Notes under the pieces: model-generated
Told to the model about the DNA's origin: nothing
The model's database searches: none
Seen by the model: only the letters and a program-made list of their open reading frames with translations
Shown here: one piece after another, positions 1-8,363 of the stretch
Numbering within the stretch: position 1 is the stretch's first letter
Layout of the letters: every line of letters begins with the position of its first letter
NCBI RefSeq assembly: GCF_011045095.1
Contig: NZ_JAALDL010000010.1
Span: forward strand, 1-64,000
DNA from: Grimontia sedimenti
Lineage (GTDB): Bacteria; Pseudomonadota; Gammaproteobacteria; Enterobacterales; Vibrionaceae
DNA length: 64,000 bases
Direction of reading: 5' to 3'
Made by a program: the position numbers and the translations under genes

Positions 1-172
1 CCCGTTGCAAGTCCAGCAGGGGGAGCCACTTTTCGTTAACTTGTTTAAGAACGAGTTAACCGTCAGGATTGTCGCTCCGCGATATGTCGCTGACCTAGGC
101 GGCCCCGTTGCAAGTCCAGCAGGGGGAGCCACTTTCGATACATCGCCACGGCGGTGAATCACAAAAATCTGT

Positions 173-248
173 TCCCCCTTAGTTCAGTCGGTAGAACGGC
201 GGACTGTTAATCCGTATGTCGCAAGTTCAAGTCTTGCAGGGGGAGCCA
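173..248 (+). tRNA. tRNA-Asn (GTT), copy 1
   Basis: A 76-nt tRNA with acceptor stem TCCCCCT/AGGGGGA, encoded GCCA end, D-loop AGTTCAGTCGGTAGAA and anticodon loop CTGTTAA giving GTT. Its T stem is GCAAG/CTTGC, whereas copies 2 and 3 have GCTGG/CCAGC. Both sides of the stem changed together, so pairing is kept and the gene looks functional. Confidence 0.95.
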
Positions 249-392
249 CTTTTTAGGTGATTGGTTTTCGAACGAGTCATCGGTTTGTCGAAGTATCGCT
301 TCGCGATTTGTCGCAAGCCTAGGCGGCCCCGTTAAGTCTTACAGGGGAGCCACTTTCGATACATCGCCATGGCGGTGAATCACAAAATCTGT

Positions 393-468
393 TCCCCCTT
401 AGTTCAGTCGGTAGAACGGCGGACTGTTAATCCGTATGTCGCTGGTTCAAGTCCAGCAGGGGGAGCCA
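393..468 (+). tRNA. tRNA-Asn (GTT), copy 2
   Basis: A 76-nt tRNA-Asn with GTT anticodon, acceptor TCCCCCT/AGGGGGA, T stem GCTGG/CCAGC and encoded CCA. It is identical to copy 3 and differs from copy 1 only in the T arm. Confidence 0.96.
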
Positions 469-611
469 CTTTTCGTTAACTTGTTTAAGAACGAGTTGAC
501 CGTCAGGATTGTCGCTTCGCGATATGTCACTGACCTAGGCGGCCCCGTTGCAAGTCCATCAGGGAAGCCACACTAGATACATCGCCAAGGCGGTGAATCA
601 CAAAAATCTGT

Positions 612-687
612 TCCCCCTTAGTTCAGTCGGTAGAACGGCGGACTGTTAATCCGTATGTCGCTGGTTCAAGTCCAGCAGGGGGAGCCA
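612..687 (+). tRNA. tRNA-Asn (GTT), copy 3
   Basis: Last 76-nt tRNA-Asn of the array, identical to copy 2, with encoded CCA. It is followed within ten bases by a strong terminator, so the three genes are probably cut from one transcript. Confidence 0.96.
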
Positions 688-694
688 CTTTCTA

Positions 695-723
695 AAACCC
701 AGCCTAGCGCTGGGTTTTTTTTG
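695..723 (+). terminator. Terminator of the tRNA-Asn array
   Basis: Inverted repeat ACCCAGC / GCTGGGT followed by eight T residues, directly after the last tRNA. Confidence 0.9.
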
Positions 724-851
724 TATTTGTTTTGTGGATATGACGCACAGGAATTGTTACTACCTATTATCTGGACTGTAAGCAATCGCCCAGATCCGGG
801 CAAAGTTTGTCCGCTGTAGCAATTTTGATGAAAAACCCTTTCTCCTATCTG

Positions 852-880
852 TTGTTATAGGCGCTTCAAAGGCCGATAAT
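852..880 (+). promoter_or_regulatory. Candidate sigma-70 promoter of the rnf operon
   Basis: TTGTTA (852-857) and GATAAT (875-880) are 17 bases apart. Transcription would begin near 887, leaving a leader of about 27 bases before the rnfA ATG at 914. Assigned from consensus only. Confidence 0.5.
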
Positions 881-913
881 ACAAAGATCTCTTTAAAATT
901 TTCGAAGAATGGC

Positions 914-1495
914 ATGACTGAGTATTTATTGCTTCTTGTCGGCACCGTCCTGGTAAACAACTTTGTGCTGGTTAAGTTCCTCGGCCTGTGCCCATTTATG
1001 GGCGTGTCCAAAAAACTTGAAACCGCTATTGGGATGGGGCTTGCGACCACTTTCGTACTAACACTCGCATCAGTGAGTGCTTACCTGGTCGAGACTTATA
1101 TTTTGGCTCCATTGGGCCTTGAATACCTGCGAACACTGAGTTTTATCTTAGTGATTGCGGTCGTCGTGCAATTCACTGAAATGGTCGTGCATAAAACCAG
1201 CCCAACGCTATACCGTCTGCTGGGTATCTTCCTGCCGCTAATCACAACAAACTGCGCCGTGTTGGGTGTCGCACTGCTGAATATCAATGAACGCCACAAC
1301 TTTATCGAATCCATCATTTATGGATTTGGCGCTGCTGCTGGCTTCTCCCTCGTATTGATTTTGTTTGCGGCGATGCGCGAGCGTATTGCCGCGGCTGATG
1401 TTCCTCAGCCATTCCGCGGTGCATCGATTGCTATGATCACAGCAGGACTGATGTCATTGGCATTTATGGGCTTTACAGGGTTGGTGAAACTGTAA
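914..1495 (+). CDS. rnfA: Rnf electron transport complex subunit A
   Basis: RnfA (RsxA) is an integral subunit of the Rnf complex, which couples ferredoxin oxidation and NAD reduction to ion movement across the inner membrane; in E. coli the homologous Rsx complex keeps SoxR reduced. The 193-residue product has the usual family length and about six hydrophobic segments. It carries the paired Cys-bearing motifs of the RnfA/RnfE family: [13 protein letters not shown] near residue 23 and [14 protein letters not shown] near residue 110. It is the first gene of rnfABCDGE, and its TAA overlaps the rnfB ATG by one base. A promoter-like sequence lies just upstream. Confidence 0.96.
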   Translation: MTEYLLLLVGTVLVNNFVLVKFLGLCPFMGVSKKLETAIGMGLATTFVLTLASVSAYLVETYILAPLGLEYLRTLSFILVIAVVVQFTEMVVHKTSPTLYRLLGIFLPLITTNCAVLGVALLNINERHNFIESIIYGFGAAAGFSLVLILFAAMRERIAAADVPQPFRGASIAMITAGLMSLAFMGFTGLVKL

Positions 1496-2079
1496 TGACT
1501 GGAATTTTGATTGCGATTATTGCTATCGCTGTCCTCGCAGCTGTGTTCGGTATCTTGCTGGGCTTTGCTTCTGTGCGTTTTAAAGTCGAAGCGGATCCGA
1601 TCGTCGATCAGATTGACTCCATCCTTCCGCAAACACAGTGCGGACAATGTGGTTACCCTGGTTGTCGTCCTTATGCAGAAGCCATTGCCAATGGCGATGC
1701 CATAAACAAATGCCCTCCAGGTGGTCAGCCGACTATTGAGAAGCTTGCTGACCTTATGGGGGTGGAAGCCACAGAATCTGCACACGATGAAGAAAAGAGC
1801 GTAAAAAAAGTCGCCTTCATTCACGAAGACGACTGTATTGGCTGTACCAAATGTATTCAGGCTTGTCCGGTGGATGCCATCATTGGCAGCACCAAAGCCA
1901 TGCACACCATTATCAAAGATGAATGCACCGGATGTGACCTCTGTGTCGCCCCTTGCCCGACTGACTGTATTGAAATGATCCCTGTTCAAACCACGCCTGA
2001 AACCTGGAAATGGCAACTTGACCAAATTCCGGTTGTTCAGCTTTCTGTCGATGAAGATAAAGGGGTCAAACAAGCATGA
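1495..2079 (+). CDS. rnfB: Rnf electron transport complex subunit B (iron-sulfur)
   Basis: RnfB is the ferredoxin-like electron entry subunit. The 194-residue protein has an N-terminal membrane anchor (residues 1-25). A four-Cys cluster motif follows (CGQCGYPGC plus a downstream Cys before PPGG, residues about 45-70). Two 4Fe-4S ferredoxin motifs come next, [12 protein letters not shown] and [12 protein letters not shown], in the last 90 residues. The start overlaps the rnfA stop by one base and the end overlaps rnfC by four (ATGA), so translation is coupled through the operon. Confidence 0.96.
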   Translation: MTGILIAIIAIAVLAAVFGILLGFASVRFKVEADPIVDQIDSILPQTQCGQCGYPGCRPYAEAIANGDAINKCPPGGQPTIEKLADLMGVEATESAHDEEKSVKKVAFIHEDDCIGCTKCIQACPVDAIIGSTKAMHTIIKDECTGCDLCVAPCPTDCIEMIPVQTTPETWKWQLDQIPVVQLSVDEDKGVKQA

Positions 2080-4639
2080 TCACCCTAATCGAACAGATCA
2101 AACAAGGACATGTCTGGGATTTTCACGGTGGTATTCACCCACCTGAAAACAAACGCCAGTCGAGCGAAACTTCCATCTTGCCTGCCGATATCCCAAATGA
2201 AATTGTGTTGCCAACCAAACAGCACATTGGCACAGCAGGCCAACTGTTGGTCAATGTTGGCGATAAGGTACTGAAAGGGCAACCACTGACCAAGTCAGAC
2301 GTTCTGCAATGCTGTCCGGTTCATGCACCAACTTCCGGTGAAGTGGTTGCCATTGAGCCTCGCACTATCGCCCACGCATCTGGCCTGACCGATAACTGCA
2401 TTGTGATCAAACCGGATTTCGAAGACACCTGGGGCGAGAAGAATGCACTGGCTGATTTCCGTGAAGTCTCTGACGAAGCGTTGATCGATCATGTTCGAAT
2501 GATGGGTATAGCGGGCATGGGTGGCGCAGGTTTCCCAGCAGCCCGCAAGCTGCAAACTGGCCATGCGCGCACAGAAATTCTGATCATCAATGGTGCTGAA
2601 TGTGAGCCTTACATCACCGCTGATGACCGTTTGATGCAAGAGCGCGCAGATGAAATTGTTCAAGGTATTGAGATCCTTCAGCATATCGTGAGCCCGAAAC
2701 TCACCGTCATGGCGCTGGAAGACAACAAACCAGAAGCGATTGACGCCCTGAAACTGGCGACACAGGGTAAACCTGACATTGTTGTTCAGGTTGTTCCGAC
2801 CAAATACCCGTCAGGCGGCGAAAAGCAGCTCATCAAACTCATCACCGGTAAAGAAGTACCTGCAAAAGCCATCCCTGCAGCAATCGGCGTGATGATGCAA
2901 AACGTCGGTACAATCTTCGCCATTAAACGCGCTGTCATTGATGGCGAGCCGCTGATTGAACGCGTCGTCACCCTGACAGGTACCACATTGAAAGAGCAGC
3001 GTAACCGTTGGGCGCTGCTTGGTACGCCAGTCAGTTTCTTGCTCGATAAGCACGGCTATGAAGCAGACAAAAAGTAGAGCGCGTGATCATCGGTGGCCCA
3101 ATGATGGGGTACACCATTCCACACCCGAACGTGCCCGTCACCAAGGTCACTAACTGCGTGTTAGTGCCTTCACGTCGCGAAATTACGCCGTCGGAGGGCG
3201 AGATGGCCTGCATCCGATGCAGCGCCTGTGCAGAGGCCTGCCCTGCTTCGCTGCTGCCACAACAACTTCAGTGGTACGCCAAAGATCAGGATTACGACAA
3301 GTGCGAAGAGTATAACCTGTTCGATTGTATCGAATGTGGTGCTTGTGCCTTCGTCTGCCCAAGTGAAATTCCACTGGTGCAATACTACCGTCAGGCTAAA
3401 TCTGAAATCCGAGCACGCGATGCGGAGCAGCAAGCCGCCGAGCGCGCTAAAGAGCGTTTCGAAGCCAAAAAAGCGCGTATGGAGCGTGACAAAAAAGCAC
3501 GTGAAGAACGCCATAAGCAAGCCGCGGAAAACCGTCGTAAAGCGATGGAGAAGTCCGGTGATGGTGATGCGATTGCTGCTGCCATCGCACGCGTGAAAGC
3601 CAAATCAGAAAACGAATCTGCAGCTACGGCAATGAAACCAGCTGTGGCTGCTGCTATTGCCAAAGCAAAAGCCAAACAGGCAGAGGCCGCCGCACAAGGT
3701 CAGGCAGAGCCAGATAACAGTGAAATGGCGAAGCTGCGCGAAGAACGCAAGCGTCAGGCTCGTGAACGTAAAGCACAAAAGGCGTCGGAATCAGAAACTG
3801 AAAACGCTACAGACGACAAGAAAGACGCTGTTGCGGCGGCGATAGCCCGTGCTAAAGCACGTAAAGCTGCTCAGCAAAGCGAGTCTGAATCCACTTCTGA
3901 TAACAACGCCGCAGGAGAAGATCCGAAGAAAGCCGCTGTTGCTGCTGCCATTGCCCGAGCCAAAGCACGCAAAGCCGCACAACAGGTGGAAGCTGAAACG
4001 CCTGCTGTTGATGCTAATCCGGCAGAAGAAGCTCCCGCAGAAGACGATCCGAAGAAAGCCGCTGTCGCTGCTGCCGTTGCCCGTGCCAAAGCACGCAAAG
4101 CCGCACAACAGGCGGAAGCTGAAACGCCTGCTGTTGATGCTAATCCGGCAGAAGAAGCTCCCGCTGAAGACGATCCAAAGAAAGCTGCTGTCGCTGCTGC
4201 CGTTGCCCGTGCCAAAGCACGCAAAGCCGCACAACAGGCGGAAGCTGAAGCGCCTGCTGCTGATTCTGCTCCACTAGAAGACGCTCCCGCCGAAGACGAT
4301 CCGAAGAAAGCTGCTGTTGCTGCTGCCATTGCCCGTGCCAAAGCACGCAAAGCCGCACAACAGGCAGAAGCTGAAGCGCCTGCTGTTGATGTTGCGCCGG
4401 TAGACGAAGCACCTGTTGAAGACGATCCGAAGAAAGCCGCTGTTGCTGCTGCCGTTGCACGTGCGAAAGCGCGCAAAGCCGCACAACAGGCAGAGGCGGA
4501 AGCACTCTCAGATGAGCCAGCACCTTCGGAAGAAACTCCCGTTGAAGAAGATCCCAAGAAAGCAGCGGTTGCTGCTGCCGTTGCGCGCGCAAAAGCGAGA
4601 AAGGCAGCGCAAATGAAGAATAAGAATGAGGAAGAGTAA
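2076..4639 (+). pseudogene. rnfC: Rnf electron transport complex subunit C, split by a one-base deletion
   Basis: RnfC is the peripheral NADH/FMN- and FeS-binding subunit. Two frames are seen. The first, 2076-3077 (333 aa), has the glycine-rich nucleotide-binding region GMGGAGFPAARK and stops at TAG 3075. The second, open from 3083, begins [14 protein letters not shown] and carries [12 protein letters not shown] and [12 protein letters not shown]. One extra A in the five-A run at 3069-3073 would join them as ...[13 protein letters not shown]..., the continuous form expected for the family, giving about 854 residues. The C-terminal half is a Lys/Ala/Glu repeat extension. rnfD to rnfE downstream are intact. 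The break may be a sequencing error, a true mutation, or recoding: a -1 shift at the AAG before the TAG would also restore the frame. It would be a normal CDS if the run is really six A. Confidence 0.85.
3920..4636 (+). repeat. 126-bp coding tandem repeats in the rnfC 3' end
   Basis: GATCC(G/A/C)AAGAAAGC recurs at 3920, 4046, 4172, 4298, 4424 and 4550, exactly 126 bases apart. Each unit encodes 42 residues starting [10 protein letters not shown](I/V)ARAKARK, followed by an acidic, proline-rich linker. A shorter related unit lies upstream near 3823. In-frame tandem duplication of a charged helical segment is the simplest reading; such tails are known from vibrio RnfC. Confidence 0.9.
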
Positions 4640-4641
4640 TC

Positions 4642-5703
4642 GTGGCCTTTTTTATCGCCAGTAGCCCGCATAGTCACAGTCGCAAGAGCACCAGCGACAT
4701 CATGATGACAGTGATACTGTGTACCTTGCCCGGCATCGCTGCGCTTTGTTACTTTTTCGGTTGGGGTGTTTTACTGCAGGTCGTCATGGCAGCACTGACT
4801 GCGGTAGCTGCAGAGGCAGCGGTTGTGGCTCTGCGTGGCCGCCCTGTTAAACGCTATCTCAAAGACCACTCTGCCCTGCTGACGGGTGTGCTTCTGGGTA
4901 TCGCCATTCCACCGTTCGCACCATGGTGGATTGTGATTATCGGTATACTTTTCGCCATCGTCATTGCTAAACATCTCTATGGTGGGCTGGGTCAAAACCT
5001 GTTTAACCCCGCCATGGTCGCTTATGTCGTCCTGCTGATTTCGTTCCCGGTTCAAATGACCACCTGGCTGCCACCAAGCGAATTGTTGGTTCAGCCACTT
5101 GGCTTTACTGACAGCTTCGCCGCTATCTTTACTGGCCTCACCACTGATGGCTTTAGCGTGAACCAACTGCGTATTGCTGTAGATGGCTCAACCATGGCGA
5201 CGCCGCTGGATACCATTAAGACCTCTTTGCTGGCCGGTGAAACCGTCTCTGAGGCGGTTGAGAAGTCAGTGTTTGGTAGTTTTGCAGGTATCGGTTGGGG
5301 CTGGGTGAATGTCGCCTTCCTTGCTGGTGGTCTCATTCTGCTGAAGAAGAAGATTATCCAGTGGCAAATCCCCGTTGCTATGCTGGCATCTCTTTTTGTG
5401 TTCAGCTTGGTAGGCTATGCAATCAGCCCAGATGGCGTGGCTTCGCCATTGATGCACCTGTTCTCCGGTGCCACCATGTTGGGTGCATTCTTCATTGCCA
5501 CTGACCCAGTTTCTGCTTCAACCACTACGCGAGGCCGACTGATCTTTGGTGCAATGATAGGCGCGTTGGTTTATTTGATCCGTACCTTTGGCGGCTTCCC
5601 AGATGGCGTAGCGTTTGCCGTGCTTATCGCAAACATGTGCGTACCCCTGATTGACTACTACACCAAACCAACCACTTACGGTTACAGGAAGGAAAGCAAA
5701 TGA
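4642..5703 (+). CDS. rnfD: Rnf electron transport complex subunit D (flavoprotein)
   Basis: RnfD is a membrane subunit with covalently bound FMN, related to NqrB. The 353-residue sequence has about nine hydrophobic segments. STMAT, with its last Thr at residue 187, matches the flavinylated Thr187 reported for Vibrio cholerae RnfD. A second conserved motif, [16 protein letters not shown], lies near residue 275. The start is GTG two bases after the rnfC stop; this is the only start keeping the [10 protein letters not shown] beginning. The stop overlaps rnfG (ATGA). Confidence 0.95.
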   Translation: MAFFIASSPHSHSRKSTSDIMMTVILCTLPGIAALCYFFGWGVLLQVVMAALTAVAAEAAVVALRGRPVKRYLKDHSALLTGVLLGIAIPPFAPWWIVIIGILFAIVIAKHLYGGLGQNLFNPAMVAYVVLLISFPVQMTTWLPPSELLVQPLGFTDSFAAIFTGLTTDGFSVNQLRIAVDGSTMATPLDTIKTSLLAGETVSEAVEKSVFGSFAGIGWGWVNVAFLAGGLILLKKKIIQWQIPVAMLASLFVFSLVGYAISPDGVASPLMHLFSGATMLGAFFIATDPVSASTTTRGRLIFGAMIGALVYLIRTFGGFPDGVAFAVLIANMCVPLIDYYTKPTTYGYRKESK

Positions 5704-6332
5704 TCCGCGCGATGCGAAATAATGGCGCAATCCTAGCGCTGGCGGCACTGCTTTCAACGGGCTTAGTCGCCGTCACTAATACACTGACGAAAGACACTAT
5801 CGCAGAGCAGCAACGCATCCAGCTTTTACGGGTTCTAAATCAAGTGATCCCAGAGGACATGCATGACAATGCGTTGGCGAAAACCTGTACTTTGGTGACC
5901 AGCCCAAACCTTGGCACTAGTGAGCCAATGCCGATCTACATTGCCACCAAAAACGGTGAGCCGACAGCCATGGCAGTTGAAGCCATTGCACCGGACGGTT
6001 ATAACGGCGCCATCAAAGTCTTGGTCGGCGTCGATACTAATAACACTGTGCTCGGTGTTCGTGTGCTGAGCCACAACGAAACCCCGGGTCTTGGCGATAA
6101 AATCGATCTGAATGTCTCTGATTGGGTGCTGTCTTTCAATGGTAAAAATATTGAAAGTGAAGACGATAAGCGTTGGGCAGTTTACAAAGATGGCGGTCAG
6201 TTTGACCAGTTCACCGGTGCCACCATCACACCGCGTGCCGTCGTTAGCGCAGCGAGAAATGCTGCTTGGTATGCCATGCAGAACAAAGACACTATTGTCC
6301 GCCAACCTCTGAATTGTGGAGCTGCATCATGA
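5700..6332 (+). CDS. rnfG: Rnf electron transport complex subunit G (flavoprotein)
   Basis: RnfG has one N-terminal membrane segment (residues 9-27) and a periplasmic FMN-binding domain. TGAT at residues 172-175 puts a threonine at 175, matching the known covalent FMN site of the V. cholerae protein. Length (210 aa) is typical. The ATG overlaps the rnfD stop by four bases and the stop overlaps rnfE by four, both ATGA couplings. Confidence 0.95.
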   Translation: MIRAMRNNGAILALAALLSTGLVAVTNTLTKDTIAEQQRIQLLRVLNQVIPEDMHDNALAKTCTLVTSPNLGTSEPMPIYIATKNGEPTAMAVEAIAPDGYNGAIKVLVGVDTNNTVLGVRVLSHNETPGLGDKIDLNVSDWVLSFNGKNIESEDDKRWAVYKDGGQFDQFTGATITPRAVVSAARNAAWYAMQNKDTIVRQPLNCGAAS

Positions 6333-7021
6333 GCCAGAATAAAGAGTTAATGACAAACGGAATGTGGGCCAATAACCCTGCGCTAGTGCAGCTTCTGGGT
6401 CTTTGTCCCCTGCTTGCAGTTTCCGCGACAGTGACCAACGCATTAGGGCTTGGCATCGCAACGCTGCTGGTTTTGGTGGGCTCGAACCTGACCGTTTCAC
6501 TGGTGCGCGAATATGTACCAAAAGAAGTGCGTATTCCCATCTTCGTTATGATCATCGCGTCACTGGTAACCTGTGTTCAGCTACTGATGAACGCCTATGC
6601 ATTCGGCCTTTATCAGTCACTGGGTATCTTTATTCCCCTGATCGTCACCAACTGCATCATCATCGGCCGCGCAGAGGCGTTCGCCTCCAAGAATACGCCA
6701 TTACCTTCGGTGTTGGATGGCTTCTGGATGGGCATGGGCATGACTGCGGCACTGGTCGTATTGGGTGCTATTCGCGAAGTACTGGGTAATGGTACTTTGT
6801 TTGACGGTGCTGACCGACTGCTTGGTGATTGGGCTGCGGGACTTCGTATAGAAGTGTTCCAGTTTGATAGCCCATTCCTATTGGCGATGCTGCCGCCGGG
6901 TGCTTTCCTGGCTGTAGGTTTCCTCATCGCTATAAAGAACGTGATTGACGAAAAACAAGCGAAGAAACAACCAAAAGAGAAAGCCGTGATCGAACGCGTT
7001 CGAATCACGTCCACAGATTAA
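6329..7021 (+). CDS. rnfE: Rnf electron transport complex subunit E
   Basis: RnfE is the integral membrane paralogue of RnfA, with the inverted-topology Cys motifs [11 protein letters not shown] (near residue 24) and [17 protein letters not shown] (near 110). I chose ATG 6329 because it overlaps the rnfG stop as ATGA and gives the normal family start MSQNKEL. A longer reading frame from 6266 would be buried in rnfG. The product is 230 residues with about six membrane segments. It closes the rnf cluster, and nth follows 25 bases later without a terminator. Confidence 0.95.
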   Translation: MSQNKELMTNGMWANNPALVQLLGLCPLLAVSATVTNALGLGIATLLVLVGSNLTVSLVREYVPKEVRIPIFVMIIASLVTCVQLLMNAYAFGLYQSLGIFIPLIVTNCIIIGRAEAFASKNTPLPSVLDGFWMGMGMTAALVVLGAIREVLGNGTLFDGADRLLGDWAAGLRIEVFQFDSPFLLAMLPPGAFLAVGFLIAIKNVIDEKQAKKQPKEKAVIERVRITSTD

Positions 7022-7046
7022 AAGTTAAGCTTTCAATGGATGAGCA

Positions 7047-7688
7047 ATGAATAACGAAAAACGTGTTCAGATACTGGAGCGATTAAGAGCAGAAAACCCT
7101 CACCCGGAAACTGAACTGAACTGGAGCACACCGTTTGAGTTGCTGATTGCAGTATTGCTATCAGCGCAGGCAACGGATGTAAGCGTGAACAAGGCGACGG
7201 ATAAACTCTATCCGGTGGCTAATACGCCACAGGCGTTGTTGGACCTTGGGGTTGATGGCGTAAAGGAATACATCAAAACCATTGGCCTGTTTAATTCCAA
7301 GGCAGAAAATGTCATCAAGACCTGTCGCATTATCGTTGAACAACACGGTGGTGAAGTGCCTGAAAACCGCGAAGCACTGGAAGCTCTGCCAGGCGTGGGA
7401 AGAAAGACAGCCAATGTGGTTCTCAACACCGCCTTTGGTTGGCCAACCATTGCGGTAGACACTCATATTTTTCGCGTATCAAACCGCACTAAGTTTGCGA
7501 TGGGGAAAAACGTCGATCAGGTAGAAGAAAAGCTACTGAAAGTCGTGCCAAAGGAATTCAAGGTCGATGTTCACCACTGGCTTATTCTGCACGGCCGCTA
7601 CACCTGTGTGGCTCGGAAACCGCGTTGTGGCAGTTGTATCATTGAAGATCTTTGCGAGTTTAAAGAAAAGGTTTATCCGGAAGAGTAA
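7047..7688 (+). CDS. nth: Endonuclease III, DNA glycosylase/AP lyase
   Basis: Endonuclease III removes oxidised pyrimidines and cleaves the abasic strand. The 213-residue protein has the helix-hairpin-helix LPGVGRKTANVV with catalytic Lys120. Catalytic Asp138 lies in AVDTHIFR. The 4Fe-4S cluster is formed by Cys187, Cys194, Cys197 and Cys203 (C-x6-C-x2-C-x5-C). It sits 25 bases after rnfE, the same rnf-nth order as in E. coli and vibrios, and is probably co-transcribed. Confidence 0.97.
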   Translation: MNNEKRVQILERLRAENPHPETELNWSTPFELLIAVLLSAQATDVSVNKATDKLYPVANTPQALLDLGVDGVKEYIKTIGLFNSKAENVIKTCRIIVEQHGGEVPENREALEALPGVGRKTANVVLNTAFGWPTIAVDTHIFRVSNRTKFAMGKNVDQVEEKLLKVVPKEFKVDVHHWLILHGRYTCVARKPRCGSCIIEDLCEFKEKVYPEE

Positions 7689-7746
7689 TGCTCTTGTCGT
7701 ACCGTTTGGGTAAACTGGGCGCGACAATACAATTAAGGAGAATGTC

Positions 7747-8163
7747 ATGAGCACTGGTCGTATTCTGCATACCATGATCCGCGTTGGCGATTTGGATCGT
7801 TCAATTGCCTTCTATACCGACGTGATGGGCATGCAGCTTTTGCGTAAAAGCGAAAATGAGCAGTACGAGTACACACTGGCTTTTGTTGGCTATGGTGATG
7901 AATCACAGGGCGCAGTGATTGAGCTGACCTATAACTGGGGCACATCTGAATATGAACACGGCTCTGCTTTCGGCCATATCGCGATTGGTGTAGACGATAT
8001 CTACGCGACTTGTGACAAACTGCGTGAAGCGGGCGCAAACATCACCCGTGAGCCAGGTCCTGTAAAAGGCGGCACCACTGAGATTGCATTTGTTGAAGAC
8101 CCAGACGGCTACAAAATCGAGCTGATCCAAAATAAAAGTGCTTCAGTTGGCCTAGGCAACTGA
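7747..8163 (+). CDS. gloA: Lactoylglutathione lyase (glyoxalase I)
   Basis: Glyoxalase I isomerises the methylglyoxal-glutathione hemithioacetal to S-lactoylglutathione. At 138 residues it is the short, nickel-type form of E. coli. Metal ligands are His8, Glu59, His77 and Glu125, each offset by three from the E. coli positions (5, 56, 74, 122). A strong Shine-Dalgarno sequence (AAGGAG) precedes the ATG. It lies 58 bases after nth and is followed by a hairpin that may end the operon. Confidence 0.97.
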   Translation: MSTGRILHTMIRVGDLDRSIAFYTDVMGMQLLRKSENEQYEYTLAFVGYGDESQGAVIELTYNWGTSEYEHGSAFGHIAIGVDDIYATCDKLREAGANITREPGPVKGGTTEIAFVEDPDGYKIELIQNKSASVGLGN

Positions 8164-8173
8164 GTACTCTCTT

Positions 8174-8200
8174 TCCGCGCCTCTCTTGGGCGCGGTATTT
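8174..8200 (+). terminator. Probable terminator after gloA
   Basis: CCGCGCC / GGGCGCGG hairpin with a six-base loop followed by a broken T-rich stretch, directly after the gloA stop. The T tract is weak. Confidence 0.55.
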
Positions 8201-8363
8201 CTTCCCTATTCGCTCCCCTTTCTCCGACGAGTTTGAATGAAATACACATTGAGTCTTGATATATATTCGTGACTCAATTCAAAGGCTTCACCAAAACCCC
8301 TCTTACAGTATCACTGTCTGGTAGTCTTAATCGAGTGTCTCATAATTAAGATAATGGATTATC

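Larger units (their letters stand above)
1..687 (+). repeat. Tandem tRNA-Asn array with 3'-half tRNA remnants in the spacers
   Basis: The block repeats with a period of about 220 bases. Each unit has a complete tRNA-Asn, a spacer A containing CCTAGGCGGCCCCG, a remnant of the tRNA-Asn 3' end (107-131, 331-352, 547-570), and a spacer B beginning near GATACATCGCCA. The window opens inside another remnant (1-28) followed directly by spacer A, so the array continues upstream. The part of spacer A before the remnant also resembles the tRNA variable and T-arm region (ATGTCGCTG), split by an insertion of about 18 bases. Seen directly; unequal recombination or gene conversion as the origin is inference. 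Confidence 0.85.

Noticed and set aside
1405..2073. Antisense open frame of 222 codons opposite rnfB
   Set aside because: Shadow frame; rnfB carries all expected FeS motifs on the other strand.
3920..4636. CRISPR array
   Set aside because: The 126-base repeats are in frame and code for the RnfC tail; there is no short repeat-unique spacer pattern and no cas gene.
3871..4677. Long antisense open frame (268 aa) opposite the rnfC repeats
   Set aside because: It arises from the Ala/Lys-rich repeat composition and gives a low-complexity Ser/Ala sequence; the sense frame has clear RnfC motifs.
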